Assembly: GCA_029378245.1 (NCBI GenBank)
Contig: JARKIF010000041.1
Coordinates: forward strand, 402,707 to 466,706
Length of the DNA stretch: 64,000 nt
Direction of reading: 5' to 3'
DNA from: Roridomyces roridus
Lineage: Eukaryota > Basidiomycota > Agaricomycetes > Agaricales > Mycenaceae
Position 1 is the first letter of the stretch; each line of letters starts with the position of its first letter. Shown one piece after another: positions 11,417 through 23,947 of the stretch. The notes below the pieces were generated by a model. That model was not told the origin of the DNA and searched no databases. It saw nothing but the letters and a program-made list of their open reading frames with translations. Made by a program: the position numbers and the translations under genes.

Positions 11417-12122
11417 TCAGAGATTGCCCCTGACAAAGGTAAACCGCTGATGCGCGTTCGTCCCATCGCACGCGGTGAGCAGCGGGAACGTCCCCGCCAG
11501 CCCATCGACCTGGACGCAGAGCCCAAAGTGCGAGCTGGCGATTTGACATCCACTGGCGATGATGCCTCCGGTGGGGATGGGTGGGCCGGGAGCGGTGCAG
11601 GTGGTGCAGCTGAGCTCCCAGTATTGGCGGCTGAAGTAGGCCTGTAAGAACGAGGAAGTAAAAGGAGTAGGAGGATGAACTCACTCGTCCTGCCCCGAGT
11701 CGTCGATCCCGTTGAGCTGCATCACGGGGCGCGAGCGCGGGGGCGAGAACGCGTAGACGACTAGCTCGTGGTTGTTCTGGTCCCTACAAGCCAGGGTGTA
11801 TCAGCACGCGATCCCCCAAGGAAATCTAGGTAACAGCAACACACTTGATGAGGTAACTCGTCGGGACGTGCCCCGAGTTCTCGACCAAGAACAGAGGGTT
11901 GAGGTTCGTGTTGATGGCTTCGGTGAAGATCTTGCTGCTGGTTGCGTCGCTGGTGGCGGCAAAACCGTCGCTTCCGGTACCGTACACGATGTTGACGGGG
12001 ATGCCTTGGAAGTTGGGGCTACAGCCTGAGCTGATTTGGCGCCTGGAGACGACGTCCGAGGCCAGGACGGCACCGGAGAAGACACCAGCGAGGATGAGGG
12101 TAGCAGTGGAGAGAGGGAACAT
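11417..12122 (-). CDS. Small secreted protein with ricin-B-like end, copy 1
   Basis: Three exons (12122-11845, 11783-11685, 11630-11417) encode 196 residues in phase. A signal peptide (residues 1-22, hydrophobic LILAGVFSGAVLA) is followed by RRQISSGC. The C-terminal 70 residues hold two conserved cysteine pairs and end GTFPLLTACDGTNAHQRFTF, which resembles one repeat of a ricin B (QxW, beta-trefoil) lectin fold. Sugar binding is only a possibility. A TATA-like ATAAAAAGGGG lies about 55 bases upstream. The paralogue at 29666-30346 has the same three-exon layout and a very similar sequence. The acceptor at 11631 is chosen because the upstream AG at 11642 breaks the frame. Confidence 0.75.
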
Positions 12123-15100
12123 CGCTCGGGAAGGTTCAAAGGAAGAGAACCTGAAGAGGCAGGCTTACAGGTACCCCTTTTTATGCCTCGCAGACAGACG
12201 TCAAGGATTGGCTGCATTTCAGCGGCCAAGCCACGCCGCCCATAACCTTGAAGTATTGAATTCCTCGACGTTAGAGGGGATTTTGAAGATGGTTGTCATC
12301 CCTCAAGTCTATTGCTCGAGACCAAATGCGTTCGCCCTGGCCTTTTGTTTTACTGCGGATAAGCATCGCTGTGCGTCTCTCTCAGCGAATGTGGGATTGG
12401 AATGGCCCAGTATGCCGTATGGGGACCACAGGAGCCAGTCAGGAAGTCTTCTTGGGCGTAATATGTCTTGCGGGAAGGAGACGGAGAAGCAAGGGTAAGA
12501 CAGCAGCGCATGAGTCGAGTTCCAGAGTCCTAGTCCAGACTTTGGCCGGGTTTTACTGCCACATGGTTCAAATCCTGCGTTCAGGAGCCTCGGACGAGGT
12601 CAGTGAATGAGAACTTGAAAAGAGCGTGCGTCACAGTCTGAGGACGACATCCAGTCATTGCGCAGAACGTGTTCCGAGAGCAGGGCAAGCAGCTATTTTG
12701 TCCAACGCCAACGCGGGGACTCTCCATTCTTGAGGCGTTACTGAGACTGACAGGCGGCATTAGGATGGTGGACGGTGGTCAGGAAAAAGAACGAGAAGTT
12801 TGTCACATGTGACATGTGCCTGGAAGTGATTGATGATCAATGGATCACATAGTCCGTCTTCTCTCATGCCACCACCGTGACCGCCAGACGATCCACAGCG
12901 CACTACTACTTATAGCTACATATCTACGCAACCCGCAACGACTTCCCGTTCTATCTGCCCCGATTTCCCACCCAACACGTGGTATGGCGGTCAGAATGCA
13001 CTGGATGCAAATTTGTGGATGAAGTATCGGCGAATCGGGCCTCGCCGCCTCGGAATCCGTATACCCTGGCTTTGAACCCCCCGTAATCGTTCTCTCAGCT
13101 CCTTATCACAAGATCCACGGTTGACGATTCCTGCGACAATTTTTCATTTCAAACGCCGCCTTCTGTCCTGTACAGCTCACAAGGATTCAGATTTGATTTC
13201 AGATGGTGTCGTCCCTGTCGCCAAACATTCCATACTCTCAGGCTGTCCGGGTCGCTTCTTCTTCGTCGACTAAAGACTTTCGCCCGACGGTCGTGATCGC
13301 CGTCTCCTCACCGTGAGGTCACCTGTCGTTGGCTCACCTTTGCTGTCCTCTCCTCATATTGCAGACTCGTCCCTGGGTTTGAAACACAAGTTCGACGTGA
13401 GCATGCGGATCCTCACGAAAGCACCGTCAGAAGTCAGGACATGGATTCAATTGGAATGGCGACGCATCAACGGAACGGGTAAATTCACAACTCATTTCGT
13501 CCGGCGTTGTCTGCGCAGTCACAGGCAGTCACGGTGCGTACGCCTCCTTCTACCGGCTTCAAAATTCCGTGCCCCCAAACGAATTTTGTGCTCGAAATAG
13601 CCAGGTCCCCCAATAGCTTCACTGTCGCCGAACTTGACTAGTTCTTCGCTGAAGATGTTCGGGCAGGTGATTTTACCTGTCACAGTCGTCGGCTCGGTTT
13701 TCCATCCTCTCGTGATTTACTATATACTCACCCCTGGACTATTGGACAGATCTTTCGACGCAACTCCGACCTCGGCATGTGGATCCTCGCGAAAGCGCCC
13801 CCAGGAGATCAATTCACTTGCGACAGTATCATATACCCCGTCGGTACTGTATTCACGGAGCGACCAGATTCGCCCGTCCGGTGTTGCTTGCATCGTACGT
13901 TATCCTTCCCACTTGTTTTACGTCCTCCTAAAATGAATTTCGTCCTCGAAATAACCAAGTACCAGAATAACATCAAGGTTGCCGGCGGCGATTGGCCTCT
14001 AACTGCCTCTAACTATGGGACTCCGACCGATATCGATTCCCCGAGCCCGAATCCAGGTCGGAGGGTATTTTACCGGTGGCTTGCTGATAATTTCCCTTGG
14101 GTATATCCCGTGGGCGCCCATTGAGTACGACACGTTTCGTCATCTGGACTCGTCGGGTTTATTCAAGGCGCAGTGTTACATCCTTCTGGCCGTTGCCCAT
14201 ACGGCGATCCACGGCTCAGAGCCCGTGATTCGTGAGAACCGTGCACAGATCGGAGAGACTCACTCCAGCGGTGATATCCGGACTGGGAAATGACAACGAG
14301 CAACCTCGTCCAGATCTCGAGGCCGGGAACATATCAGCTTCAAGTCGGCTCCAAGGAGTGATGGGGTGGTGCGTTTAATTCTTTTGGTTAATTAAATACA
14401 AGTGGAGCGTTGATACTCTGAACAAATCTTCGGTGGGGACACAGTGTACACAAAAGTTGCAAGGTGGCTGGCGCTGGCGTTGGTGCGCAGTGGCAACTAT
14501 GACAACGCCTAGCTGTGCAGTCGACAACAACGATGATGTCATCATCCGGCCAGGACTGACCTTGATCCCATGCACTTTCGGCGACTCGGCGCCCTTGGGA
14601 GTATTGTCGAAGTGGTATGTAAATCCTGAATCAGATACTCACCCGATCTAGGATGGGTTCAAATGTTCAATCCTCGTCTCCTCCACTGGCACCACCTGGT
14701 CCGCAGCCGGGTTTTCTCGGGTTCAGATCGAGGATCCACGACTTCCCGACAATATAGCATCCGCAGGCGGTAACGAGCGGGCTGAGGCATCCGTGGATTT
14801 GTTGATGCTGAAGCAAAGAGTCTTGGGCGGCACCAAGGTATGTTGAATTTGTTGTCCAAGTAACCTCCACGGAAGCTGACGGTGACATCTACGCACCAGC
14901 GACCCACTGTGGTTATGTCGGCTTCAATGACCGCGGCATGATCCATCCCGCCGAAAACGCCAAGTTGCGATTTTACTATGATTTCGGAGCGAGATACGCC
15001 GCAAACCACTTGGAGGCTATCGCTGATAGAACGTCGAATCATTCTATGCCCGGATGTCAAGGTACAGGTGGGCTGCATCGTATTATTCTTGTTCAAAGCT

Positions 15101-16532
15101 GCAGGGCTGATGAAGTTGTTCGGCCTAGCCGGAGCCGGGTCGGCGAACACGCCCTATGTATCTCAAACAGCAATTACTCCATTTGCTTGGGTGACTTTCG
15201 AAGATGCCTTCTCTCTGCACACCCTTCTGCCGTGTTCATTGTTCATACAATTCGGTGATGTCAGCATGTTCTTTGCGCCGCGAAACGGACCTAATCGGTG
15301 TCTTTCTGGATCGACTATCTACGATGTCAATCCATCAATTCGACAAGATTACTTCAAGTACTTGGCCTTCAATGCGATATCAGCTTCCGAACGGCTCCAG
15401 GGTAAGCTGCAGAGAGCTGCAGAGTGCGTACATTTCCGGGCACATCGGCGACAAATCAGAATCAGAAATCGAGGTTGAGATAGCTTCGCTGCGAAGTCTT
15501 CGGGACTTTGGATGTATTTATCTTGGCGGTCAACAAATTCACAACGCTGGGGCGCTCAACATCTCTTGGCGACCTTTCCAACGGTGAGTGCGAGTCGCAC
15601 TCACGGCATCTCGAGATCATCTTGATCTCGTCTCGCGGCAACACTAAGTGCGACGGAAAAAACGGACGGCTTCGGAAAAACGGACGGCTTTACCCGTGAT
15701 TCCTTCTCGTTTGCCCTCCTTCGAGTCGTTTCGACTGTATAATATAAACCCGACGCTGATATCGGCTCCTTAGACCGAATACCCGCGAGGTAATTCCTGA
15801 CACGCCGATGTTTCGCTCCATCAAATCGACTGGATTCAAATGATTCAATCCACTCGTGGGCGCTCGTCGGAGCGCATCCCTGGATGCAGCGTGCAGCTCG
15901 ACACCCTGACAGTCTCACTGACGTATTTCACTGTATTTCATCGCCGCCAAGTAACTTGCACCTGATGATGTCTGTTCGCAAGGACGTTACCCTTCAAGTT
16001 CGGTTCAATCGGTCAAGGTCTGATCTCAGCGGAGTCTTTTTGTCACTTGTTTGAAGTGTTCATTTTTCAGAGTGGTACAGCGCTCAATAGTGACGTTAAA
16101 AGCAGTGGCACTGGCCTTGAAAATCTTTATCACTGACTTTCTGCATTCGGACTGATAGAATCTAGACTCTGGGTTGCCAGGGATTCACCATCCAGGTACA
16201 CATACTAGACGAATCCCACCCGCAACTCTCCAGGACTCTCCACAAAACAGACGATCACCATTGATTGAAATCATCGCCAATGCCACGCGAACGGTGATTG
16301 AGGGTACGAAGCGAATTGAATAGAAAAATAAACGAAACGGAACTGGCTCGCGGATGAAACAGTTGTCACTAATTCACACCGAACCCGTTGTCTTGATCGG
16401 AGATTTACCCAATCCACTGTCGGTCCGTTGGCCAAGCTTCCGGGGTAAGCGCGTGTGGTTTAAGTATCTACGCGCGGCCAACAAAGAAGAATCACAGTAC
16501 CCACCCCCGCCCCCGCTCTTTGCTTCAACACG
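12123..16532. other. 4.4 kb without a supportable gene
   Basis: Apart from the promoter next to 12122, I could not build a gene. Two stretches look alike (about 13385-13440 and 13755-13810, both with ATGYGGATCCTC-CGAAAGC), so a decayed, partly duplicated coding region may lie at 13.3-14.3 kb. It includes a 115-codon frame (13777-14124) with a plausible short intron. Frames at 14.66-15.48 kb exist on both strands without splice support. This is the centre of the large inverted duplication. Confidence 0.3.
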
Positions 16533-17758
16533 ATGATTCTCAACTTACCCGTGGAGGACCTCCTCGTCTCGTACCTCGTCGTGACTCTGGGACAAGCCGA
16601 CGGCCGCCTTTCATGCAACATTAAACCCAACTTTCGCCAGGACGCGTCATCCGCTGCGCAGGGCAGCAGCGGTATTACCCTCAATCTCGAGAGCGTGCAG
16701 GGGAGTGATGGCGCCTACCAGCTGAGACTGTACGCATCTAGCGACGCCAGCGCGAGTCAGCCTCCGCCGGCGGGGTCGACGTCGACTTCCGATTCGCTAG
16801 GTTTCATGCCTGCTGCTGTCGACGACTGCGGGATGCACGACGCTTCAATGTCGTCGTTTTTCCTCCCAGAACACTTTTCGGCGTTCTCTTCTCACAGCAC
16901 GTCTTCTGACGAAAGCTGTGCGTCTTCTTCTCCTCTTCCGACTTCCTCGCACGGTGCGTTGCCGTGATGGTGAAACCTTTGTGCTTCCAACTGAGATCAA
17001 ACAGGCTTTCCCACTCCATCTTCCTCGGCCGAATATGAACTCGAGCTTTGCGGGGAGCCGAGCAGTTTTGATTATGACTTTATGTCAACGGATTGGGATG
17101 CGGAGAAACATTTAGAGGGTGAGTCGATTGCTTTGCGGCGATATCTCTTTTTCTTAATTGGCATTCAGTACCGAGGATCGCGCACAACGATAGCGGCGCT
17201 CTTTTGACGACGATTGCTCCTGAGCAAACACTGTCCCCACTGTGTTTCATATACGACGAACTACAGCCGACGTCCACCGACGTGTCAGCCCTGCCCACCA
17301 GAGCCAACACGCCGAGCCCTCTCTCGTCGTCATGTGCACTCACAACATTCCTTCCCACACCGCCTCCATCCGACTTTGAATCCGACGCCACCAACAACTC
17401 AGAAAGGAGCGGCGATTCCAAAACCCGGCGCGCCGCTCAATACCCATGCCTCTCCCCAGGCTGCGACCGCGTCTTAACCTCACTCTACACCCGTCAAGTC
17501 CACATGGGCACCCACCGCCCGAAAGTGCGCAAAACTTTCCTCTGTACGTTTGGTTGCGGCGAAGCCTTCACAAGGCAGCACGATCGGCAACGGCATGAAG
17601 TCGCGCTGCATGAGAAACAGTGCCAGCATGTGTGTGCGCGGTGCAGGAGGTTCTTTTCCAGTGAGAAGATGTTGGAGAGGCATGTTTGTCGGAGGTTGCG
17701 GCATCCCACTGGGACGGAGGATGGGGCGATTCAGTGGGCGCCGATAGCGGATAAGTAA
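16533..17758 (+). CDS. C2H2 zinc-finger protein
   Basis: Three exons (16533-16954, about 17007-17117, 17169-17758) encode roughly 370 residues. The first two thirds are Ser/Thr/Pro-rich and acidic, with a patch of Tyr, Asp and Glu (YELELCGEPSSFDYDF), as in activation regions. The C terminus has three zinc fingers in tandem: YPCLSPGCDRV..HMGTH, FLCTFGCGEAF..HEVALH and HVCARCRRFF..RH. This points to a nuclear DNA-binding transcription regulator; targets are unknown. It lies in the unique centre of the inverted duplication, with no second copy in the window. Intron donors are GTGCGT and GTGAGT; the frame closes at a TAA after IADK. Confidence 0.85.
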
Positions 17759-17869
17759 GCCTTGATGATTTGATGAACCGTGACGCTTGGCTCGTATAGA
17801 ACGCCCCGGGGTATAGTGTAGATTATTCACTCTTATTGTAGTAATTATTAAACCATGTATCTAACATTA

Positions 17870-18059
17870 TTGTCTGGATGCGTCTGGCATTCGTGAACTC
17901 ACCGACAGCTCGCTGCATGTGCTTCTGACACTGACACCGAAGGGCCAAGGCCAAGCCTTCAATGAATGTTGGCCAAGCCCATGATAAAGTTCGGATCGCC
18001 ATACACTGCGTTCAGATTGCCCACGCTATCCGCCACTATTTCCAGACCGATCGGTGCCA
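17870..18059. repeat. Right-arm inner edge of the large inverted duplication
   Basis: The minus strand here matches 10.80-11.23 kb: CCTTGGCCCTTCGGTGTCAGTGTCAGAAGCAC and AGCGAGCTGTCGG-GAGTTCACGAATG. Homology fades by about 17880, so this is the inner breakpoint of the right arm. 17759-17869 is only the 3' flank of the zinc-finger gene. Confidence 0.6.
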
Positions 18060-18640
18060 AGAACAACCCTGGAAATTACCGACGCCAGGTCCAACCCGGG
18101 TCCAAAGCACTTCGAAATCGAACTACGCACTTGTCTCCTGCGACTGATACTCAACATCCGGCAATCTCGCTGTGACCTGCTTCCCAAAGGCTCCAATCGC
18201 ACTGCTCCTGTTGCACGTCTTCTCCTGGAAGTCAAAATCCAGACACCGCAGGGCAGGGAGGTACGCGATCCATGCCAAGGCACGGAACCCATCCTCAACC
18301 GACCGACAAGTCACAGTAAGCGATGTGATGCAATTGATTGTCTTCAACAGCGCCTTCAACTCGTCGTCGTCCTCCACAGCGCATTAAAGATGTGCGTCCC
18401 CGTGCGAGTGCTACATTATGAGGCGCAGGCTGAGCGCAAACATGGGGTGGAGAGCCGCCGAGGAGGAGGATGTGCGTCTGTAGGACAGTTGGAAGTGATC
18501 GCGCTGGGGCAAGTTGAGTCTCGCATAGGCTTCGCCGCCCACGAGTCCTTCCTTGATTCCAGCGGCTTCTTGATACTAGCCAAAGAAAGAAATGGTTCTC
18601 CACAGAAACGTCACGCGCACGGAGCCGAGCTCCACAAAAC
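18060..18640 (-). pseudogene. C-terminal fragment of F-box-like gene (family A)
   Basis: The minus strand matches roughly the last 170 codons of the gene at 9209-10630. An 84-codon open stretch (18377-18124) repeats its C terminus closely, including ALAW-YLP-LRCLDFDFQE and ending EYQSQE-SA. Upstream (to about 18640) the match continues but the frame is shifted at least once. The N-terminal F-box part is absent. It cannot encode the whole protein. Confidence 0.8.
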
Positions 18641-18789
18641 ATGAAGGGACTGAAAACCAATTCTGTGATGATGAGCAGAGGCAGTGGTCAAACAACAGAA
18701 ATTTGTGTATGCCAACCGACAGAACGGTTCGACATCAAGGAAATTGAAACTTGTAAATTCCGAGAGTCCTCAGTCAGTCAACGCGCCTT

Positions 18790-19090
18790 CACAAACGCCT
18801 CCGGATCGTGCAGGGTAGGAAATTTGATAAAGAGCCCGAACTTAACCCAATCTGACAGCCGGCGCTCACTTGAGCCCTGGGGCTCAGATGAAGCACTCTC
18901 CGAGCTCAAGTCGGGGTTCCGCAAATGCATATCGGTCGGGTTTCCTCTTGGTGCCCTGCAACAACCTGTGCGAGCCTGTACGAGAAGTGGGAGAGGTAAT
19001 TAAATAATTCGCACGTACGCAAACGACGGCAGCCAGGCGGTGCTCTCTTCACATTAGCTCGCCGCCACTAGGGCGCCGACGGAATTGATT
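18790..19090. repeat. Gene X downstream region, right arm
   Basis: Inverted match of 7165-7420 as described there. 19091-19674 contains no gene I can support; it lies between gene X and this repeat, and only pieces of it have a counterpart in the left arm. Confidence 0.65.
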
Positions 19091-19674
19091 GGTATGCGAC
19101 CAAATTCCACCGCGCCCGTCGAAAGATAAGACTCGGGGAGGAATCACTCCAACGGCCGCACCAAGGCCACACGGATCTCCAATCCACAGCCGAGCAGTAT
19201 AAATATATCCAGTGAGTATTCTGAAAGCGGGATGCCAACGAGAGAAAACTGGCGCCGGAGTCAGGAAACGGTACCATTGAATGATAATGACCAGATGATC
19301 CAGGATGGGACCGCAGGCGATGTTGTATCATGGCCGAGTACGACTCGAACTGCGCTCCATTCCCTTTGATGGTTGCAGGGCATTAACGTATTTATCAATC
19401 CAACAAGAGTATTCCATCCAGAGTGAGACTACGCCTACCGGCTGTACACCGGAAGCTCATTCTCAGGCGGAAGGTCGAATTCGGGGCGTAGGATCTCGTT
19501 GTACGTGGGCGGGTCGACAGGGTATACGGACCCCAGTAAATCTTCGACCACAAGTCGCTCGCAGACTCGTCCGTGGACGTCAAAGAATCCGACTGCCGTG
19601 AAATATGAGATGGGCGCTAAGATAAAAGATTGATTCGCGCACCGTGCGGATTGAATAACGCTACCCTCTCGAGT

Positions 19675-20718
19675 TCAACGGCATGATTGTGATGATGCGG
19701 GCAGTTCTCCATCCCTAGGACGCGTGAGCATTAACTGACGGAACGAGAATCCAAACGCACCAACGAGCGCAATCGTCACGTAGGCCCAGGTCACCCCAAG
19801 CAACTCGAGCTCAAACTCATCCATATCCATCGCCTCCCCATCCAAAAACACTAACAGACTCAGCTTGGGCATCCCCGGCGTCGGCTGCCACCCATAAACG
19901 GAATCCCACCGCCCATGCCCGTGTTCCTTGTTTTGGTACTCAAAGTACCGCCGCTTGACGACCTCCCAGCCTTGCATGACCTGCGTGTTGCCTCCGAGCT
20001 TGACTTTGGTGGACCAGTCGCCGGAAAAGTTGGTCGCGGAGAGAGGCCCGATGTAGTGATGGCAACCTGCCTCGCATTGCGCTCGTTCCCGCGTTGGATA
20101 ATGGCCAGCCTGTTCCGTGTGATATTGAGCGGACGTAGCATCGGGGGGCGTTGCACGCCACTCGGCATGTCGCCGTTATTAAGCACGTAGTAAAGTCGTT
20201 TCTCCTCTCCCAATAGGATCCCTCTGGGTATGGCTGTGCTAGTCGGCGGTCGTAGATCCAAAGTGAGGGAAGGGGACTCAGGTACCCCTTGCGCACACGC
20301 TTCTCGAAAGTGCCCGGCGAGTTGAAAGCGAGGGCTTCCCAGTGTCGCTGCATCCGCGTCGCGATGATGTAGCGCATGGCCAGTTGGTACGTCTCGGATT
20401 CCGGTGGGCCCCACTTCCGTTGCATTGCGGCGTCGGCACGCACGAGGCTGTCTTCCATGCTCAGCGACTCTTTCGCAAACCATCTTCGTAGCCAGCCGAC
20501 TGTAGACTTGAGTGGAAGATATGGGAGCTGAAAAAATACTCACCGTCCTCATTCTTCTTCGGGGGACCTTCAAGAAGCTTCTTCTCTTCCTGCGCTGCAG
20601 CGACCATGGCTCGCTCTTTGGCAAACAGTTGGAGGACCCCTCCTGGCTGTTGGGCAAGAGGCTTGCTTGAAGAGGAAGGAGCTAGATATGCTGGAGGGGA
20701 GTCGGTGGTGGAAGCCAT
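19675..20718 (-). CDS. Hypothetical protein with C-terminal membrane helix (gene X)
   Basis: I do not recognise the family. Exons 20718-20544, 20469-20286 and 20238-about 20062 splice in phase (introns of 74 and 47 nt). They give a Pro/Ser/Gln-rich start, then a well-formed segment (RKWGPPESETY..MQRHWEAL) and LRPLNITRNRLAIIQRG. The last part (LGGNTQVMQGWEVV, then WDSVYGWQPTPGMPKLSLLVF) is in another frame. It is joined either by a 63-nt intron with a weak GTTGCC donor near 20061 or across a one-base frameshift; the skipped stretch also reads like protein. It ends with a hydrophobic helix (WAYVTIALVGAFGFSF), possibly a tail anchor. A relic of the 5' part is at 6.66 kb. Exon 1 start is the first ATG with a continuous frame. 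Confidence 0.55.
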
Positions 20719-22130
20719 TCCGAGAGAGCAGTGCGCCAGCGGAGTGAGTAAGTAGTCAGTAGCGGGAGGCAAGGGATGACGGCCATTCAATGCGTGAGAT
20801 CCAAGTCAGCTCGGAACAAGAAATCGGAACATCCGGCACGGCAGCAATCCCCTTCCTTACCAACCACACACAAGCTCTGGCCGTGTGCTCCTCGTCTCCA
20901 GCTCCCGTGCTGTCCTTGGACTCAACGAGATTCATGATCGAATACATCGTCACCTCCAGCTACCACCTCAGCGAATTTACTTGTCCCGGCGTGATCGAGA
21001 CCGAGCCTTGCGGAGCGGCCCGCTTCTCCCATGCCGGGCTGGGATGGCCTACTTATTGGACAGCTTTCCTCTCTCATCCGATTTGTCCCTCATATGTGTC
21101 TGTAGTCTTCCATTGTGGCCGCCGAGGATTCACTATCTACTGCCAGGAGCTCGGAGGGAGAATCCAAGTATCGTCTCTGCAACACTCCGTGTGCTTGGAT
21201 GCCTAGTACAGCCTTAACGTGATGCCTCAGAGCCCGATTCAGGACGAAATTCCGGCTGTACAACGGCGAACGCACGCTCGCCCTGCGCACTCGAGGAGTC
21301 GAGCTCCACAAGACGCTGCATCCAGCATCAACGACCCGCAAGCTCCACCAGAGATACACTAGGTATGTGCAATTTGCGTGTTGCAAAGCTACTTGCATCT
21401 GAGCATCCCATCGGACTTCAAGCTATGCAACGTCGATGTCTTGTCGAGATCCACTTGAGTCCAGACGTCGACCACAAACGTTCTTCTAATCGACGCTCCT
21501 CGAATTATCTCGCTGCATTCCCTACCTCCGCGGAGTCTACTCTACTCTTCCGTGCTTCTAGTGTGTCGCTGCGCTCCTTGTACCTTTCTTCTACTAGGTT
21601 CTAGAACACATCCTCTCCTCTGCCAGGGAAACCGCTAGCAAAATCATGCTCGTTACGACTGTAGCTCCGCCCTGACGCTGGGTTTATGCGCTGATAACAA
21701 GAGCGCTGCTTCTCTGGTGCGACGATACGGACCCTCGAGGCGTCATACATGACAACAATATGGGGTCTACGAGCAGTCGGGCGAGCAAAATTAAATCTCC
21801 GCTTTCGAGAAGATTTTGTCCCGGGATCAAGTTACTAGCTGCCCTGTCCATGGTCATTGATGCGACACTTCTCTGGTGCGACAAGACGGAGAATGCGCGG
21901 GCCTACGAGCAGTCGGGGAGAGCAAAATCAAATTCCCGCTTTCGAGAAAGGTTCGATTTCGTCCCAGGATCAAATTTACTAGCTGCCCTGTCCATGGCAT
22001 CTGTCTTCCACGCGCGACGCGACGGTCTATCATTAACCCAAGACGCGCAGAACGAAAATAGTCAAGGTCTAGGGCAAAGTTGGAACGTCGATACCGTGGA
22101 CTGGACCTTTTCCCAGCGGTGAATCGCGCG
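20719..22130 (+). repeat. SSP upstream repeat, copy 4 (no SSP gene attached)
   Basis: 21045-22030 carries the same blocks, in the same order, as the upstream DNA of the SSP genes. The proximal block (GAGCAAAATTAAAT.., CTGTCCATGGCATCTG) occurs twice in tandem, at about 21705-21855 and 21880-22030. The SSP coding region that should follow is missing; a TDP1 fragment on the minus strand follows instead. 20719-21044 holds the gene X promoter and nothing else recognised. Confidence 0.7.
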
Positions 22131-22149
22131 CATATTCGCATCTAAAAGA

Positions 22150-22410
22150 CTAGGCGGGTCCTGTTATTGGATGAGCTATGTCCAAGGAGCTGCGGAATTT
22201 CGTCTCGACTGCATCTCTGAGGTGTCTAGCCATCCAAGCACAGGCGAGATACTTGGATTCCATGCAACGCAATGCAGATGACCAGACGGGCTTCATTCCT
22301 GACTCCGGCTCTTCGCATCCCGAAATCTCAAACCTCGCATCGGCAACCAGTGTGCTGATCTTGCCCCATTGTGTGCGCCGACAAAACAATGTCTACATTA
22401 TTAAGAGTGG
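22150..22410 (-). pseudogene. TDP1 fragment
   Basis: The minus strand 22389-22300 repeats the TDP1 exon 5 segment FCRRTQWGK-STLVAD followed by a shifted version of the next residues, close to 4245-4345. It then runs (22265-22180) directly into sequence of the SSP upstream repeat (AATCCAAGTATC, TGTGCTTGGATG, GACGAAATTCCG). Two unrelated parts of the block are therefore joined by rearrangement. It is non-functional. Confidence 0.75.
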
Positions 22411-22839
22411 CCCACTTCTTCATAGTGGATACTCGATAATTCAAAGTTCAAAACGCTCTTCACATACATAAAGTGGCTTCATCAAAATGGTCAACTTTCA
22501 ACGCTCTCCCAGGTAGCGGGCTCTGCCACTCGTCGGCCTTACTCGCCTTATTAGTTCAAGCTGTCAGCAAATTTGGAATGCCTCGTGGCAGCGCGTGCAC
22601 TTACACCTTGCCCGACCCAAGAGATCACCGGATCAGAAATTGATGAGATCGGGTGGGGAGGGGAGGGAGGGTCTGAGCATCCTTAATTCACTTTTTTTCA
22701 TAGTGTTCCAGGCCTCTCGGGCAGGCTTCCTGAGGCCTGTCCGGGGTCATTCAAAGTGCTTCTTGCAAGAATAGTAGGGAGGGAAAGGGACGCGCACGAG
22801 CGTGATTTCTCGGTACCGAAAGCTGTCAAGTCGCAGTGG
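22411..22839. other. Intergenic, nothing recognised
   Basis: No gene, stem or repeat I can support between the TDP1 fragment and the F-box-like relic. Confidence 0.3.
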
Positions 22840-23947
22840 AGGATGCACCATGAATTTGGAGTGCATTGTCTGCCATGGCGCTCAAAGCACCTGCGGGCGG
22901 GTCGAGATCATGTCGCAGGGCAGGTTCTTCGAGGGTCGCGCTGCAGAAGTCGCTGGGTGGAATCGATTTACCAGGCCCGCCGCGTCGAATAAGATGTCTT
23001 TGTTCCGAAAACGCCGAACAACCCAAATGACACCTCAGCCGGGGCCCGTAGGAGCTCCGTTCGGCTACACGGGTGTCGACCTCCATCATATCTACTCAGT
23101 CTCGATGTATTCGCTGTCGGATCCAAACCCAGATTCGACAAAGGCATACAACACGCTCTTTGTGTTCAACGGCGACCTCGTGGAGACTCTGGATCTCACC
23201 ACGAGTCACCTCCCTGCGACTCTCCTCTCCGATGTCCTGCCCATGCTGGACTTGCCCGCTCTGACGCACGTTATCGTTCCCTCGGGAGTAGAGCCTGCGT
23301 CCATGACGGATTTCCTCCTCCACCATCCAAAGCTCGAGGTTTTCGAACTCGAACACGCGGACTGCTATATGCCGAGCCTGCTTCACGACTCGGATATCGC
23401 GAGGATTGTGCGCGCGCTGACGACGCTAGGATCCTCTCCGTCCCTTTCAACGCTCAGCTTGACGATCTACCCCCACAAATCCGATCGCGAGCGTCTGGCG
23501 GAACTTAGCCCGGGGCTAAACGCCATTGCTCAGCGGCCCATGGACTCGCCGCCGATATTCCTAGCGCTCAAAATTATGGACGTGGACCACTCCAGCCCCC
23601 ATATTACGATCCGTCGTATCCCCAGCGCCAGCTTCTTCGCCCTCGACGACAAAGCCTCCGCGATCACCCGCTCTCTACATTGCATCCACGAAGCAAAAAT
23701 CATATCCTCCTCCCGGGAAACAGCTACTGCGACCCTTACCTGGCTCGCGCTGTTCCCTGCGCTGAGAAAAGTGACGCTCCACGTGTATGAGGATGAGTAT
23801 TTGGAGATGTTGGAACCAATACCGGATGCTGCTGCAAAGCGGGAGGCGTATGATGCGTTGAGGCGGCTGGCTGAGGGGATGCTTCGGGGTGTTGAGGTTG
23901 AGGTGCGGTTGGGTTGTTCCTTTGGGTATAATGATATGAGCCCGTGA
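22840..23947 (+). pseudogene. 5'-truncated F-box-like relative (family A)
   Basis: An open frame runs to 23947 and ends GCSFGYNDMSP. Its last 280 codons are well-formed: LDLTTSHL.., LPALTHVIVPSG, then a C-terminal half ALTWLALFPALRKVTLHVYEDEY that parallels LAWIVYLPELRCLDFDF of the gene at 9209. Upstream, TGGAGTGCATTGTCTGCCATGG matches the LSAVAAKRPAG region of that gene but in another frame. The F-box itself is missing and the first in-frame ATG (22850) falls in the broken zone. It could still be a shortened gene starting at a later ATG, but I favour a relic. Confidence 0.55.

Noticed and set aside
14659..15150. 163-codon minus-strand frame
   Set aside because: No family signature, no splice support, and equally long frames on the other strand over the same bases.
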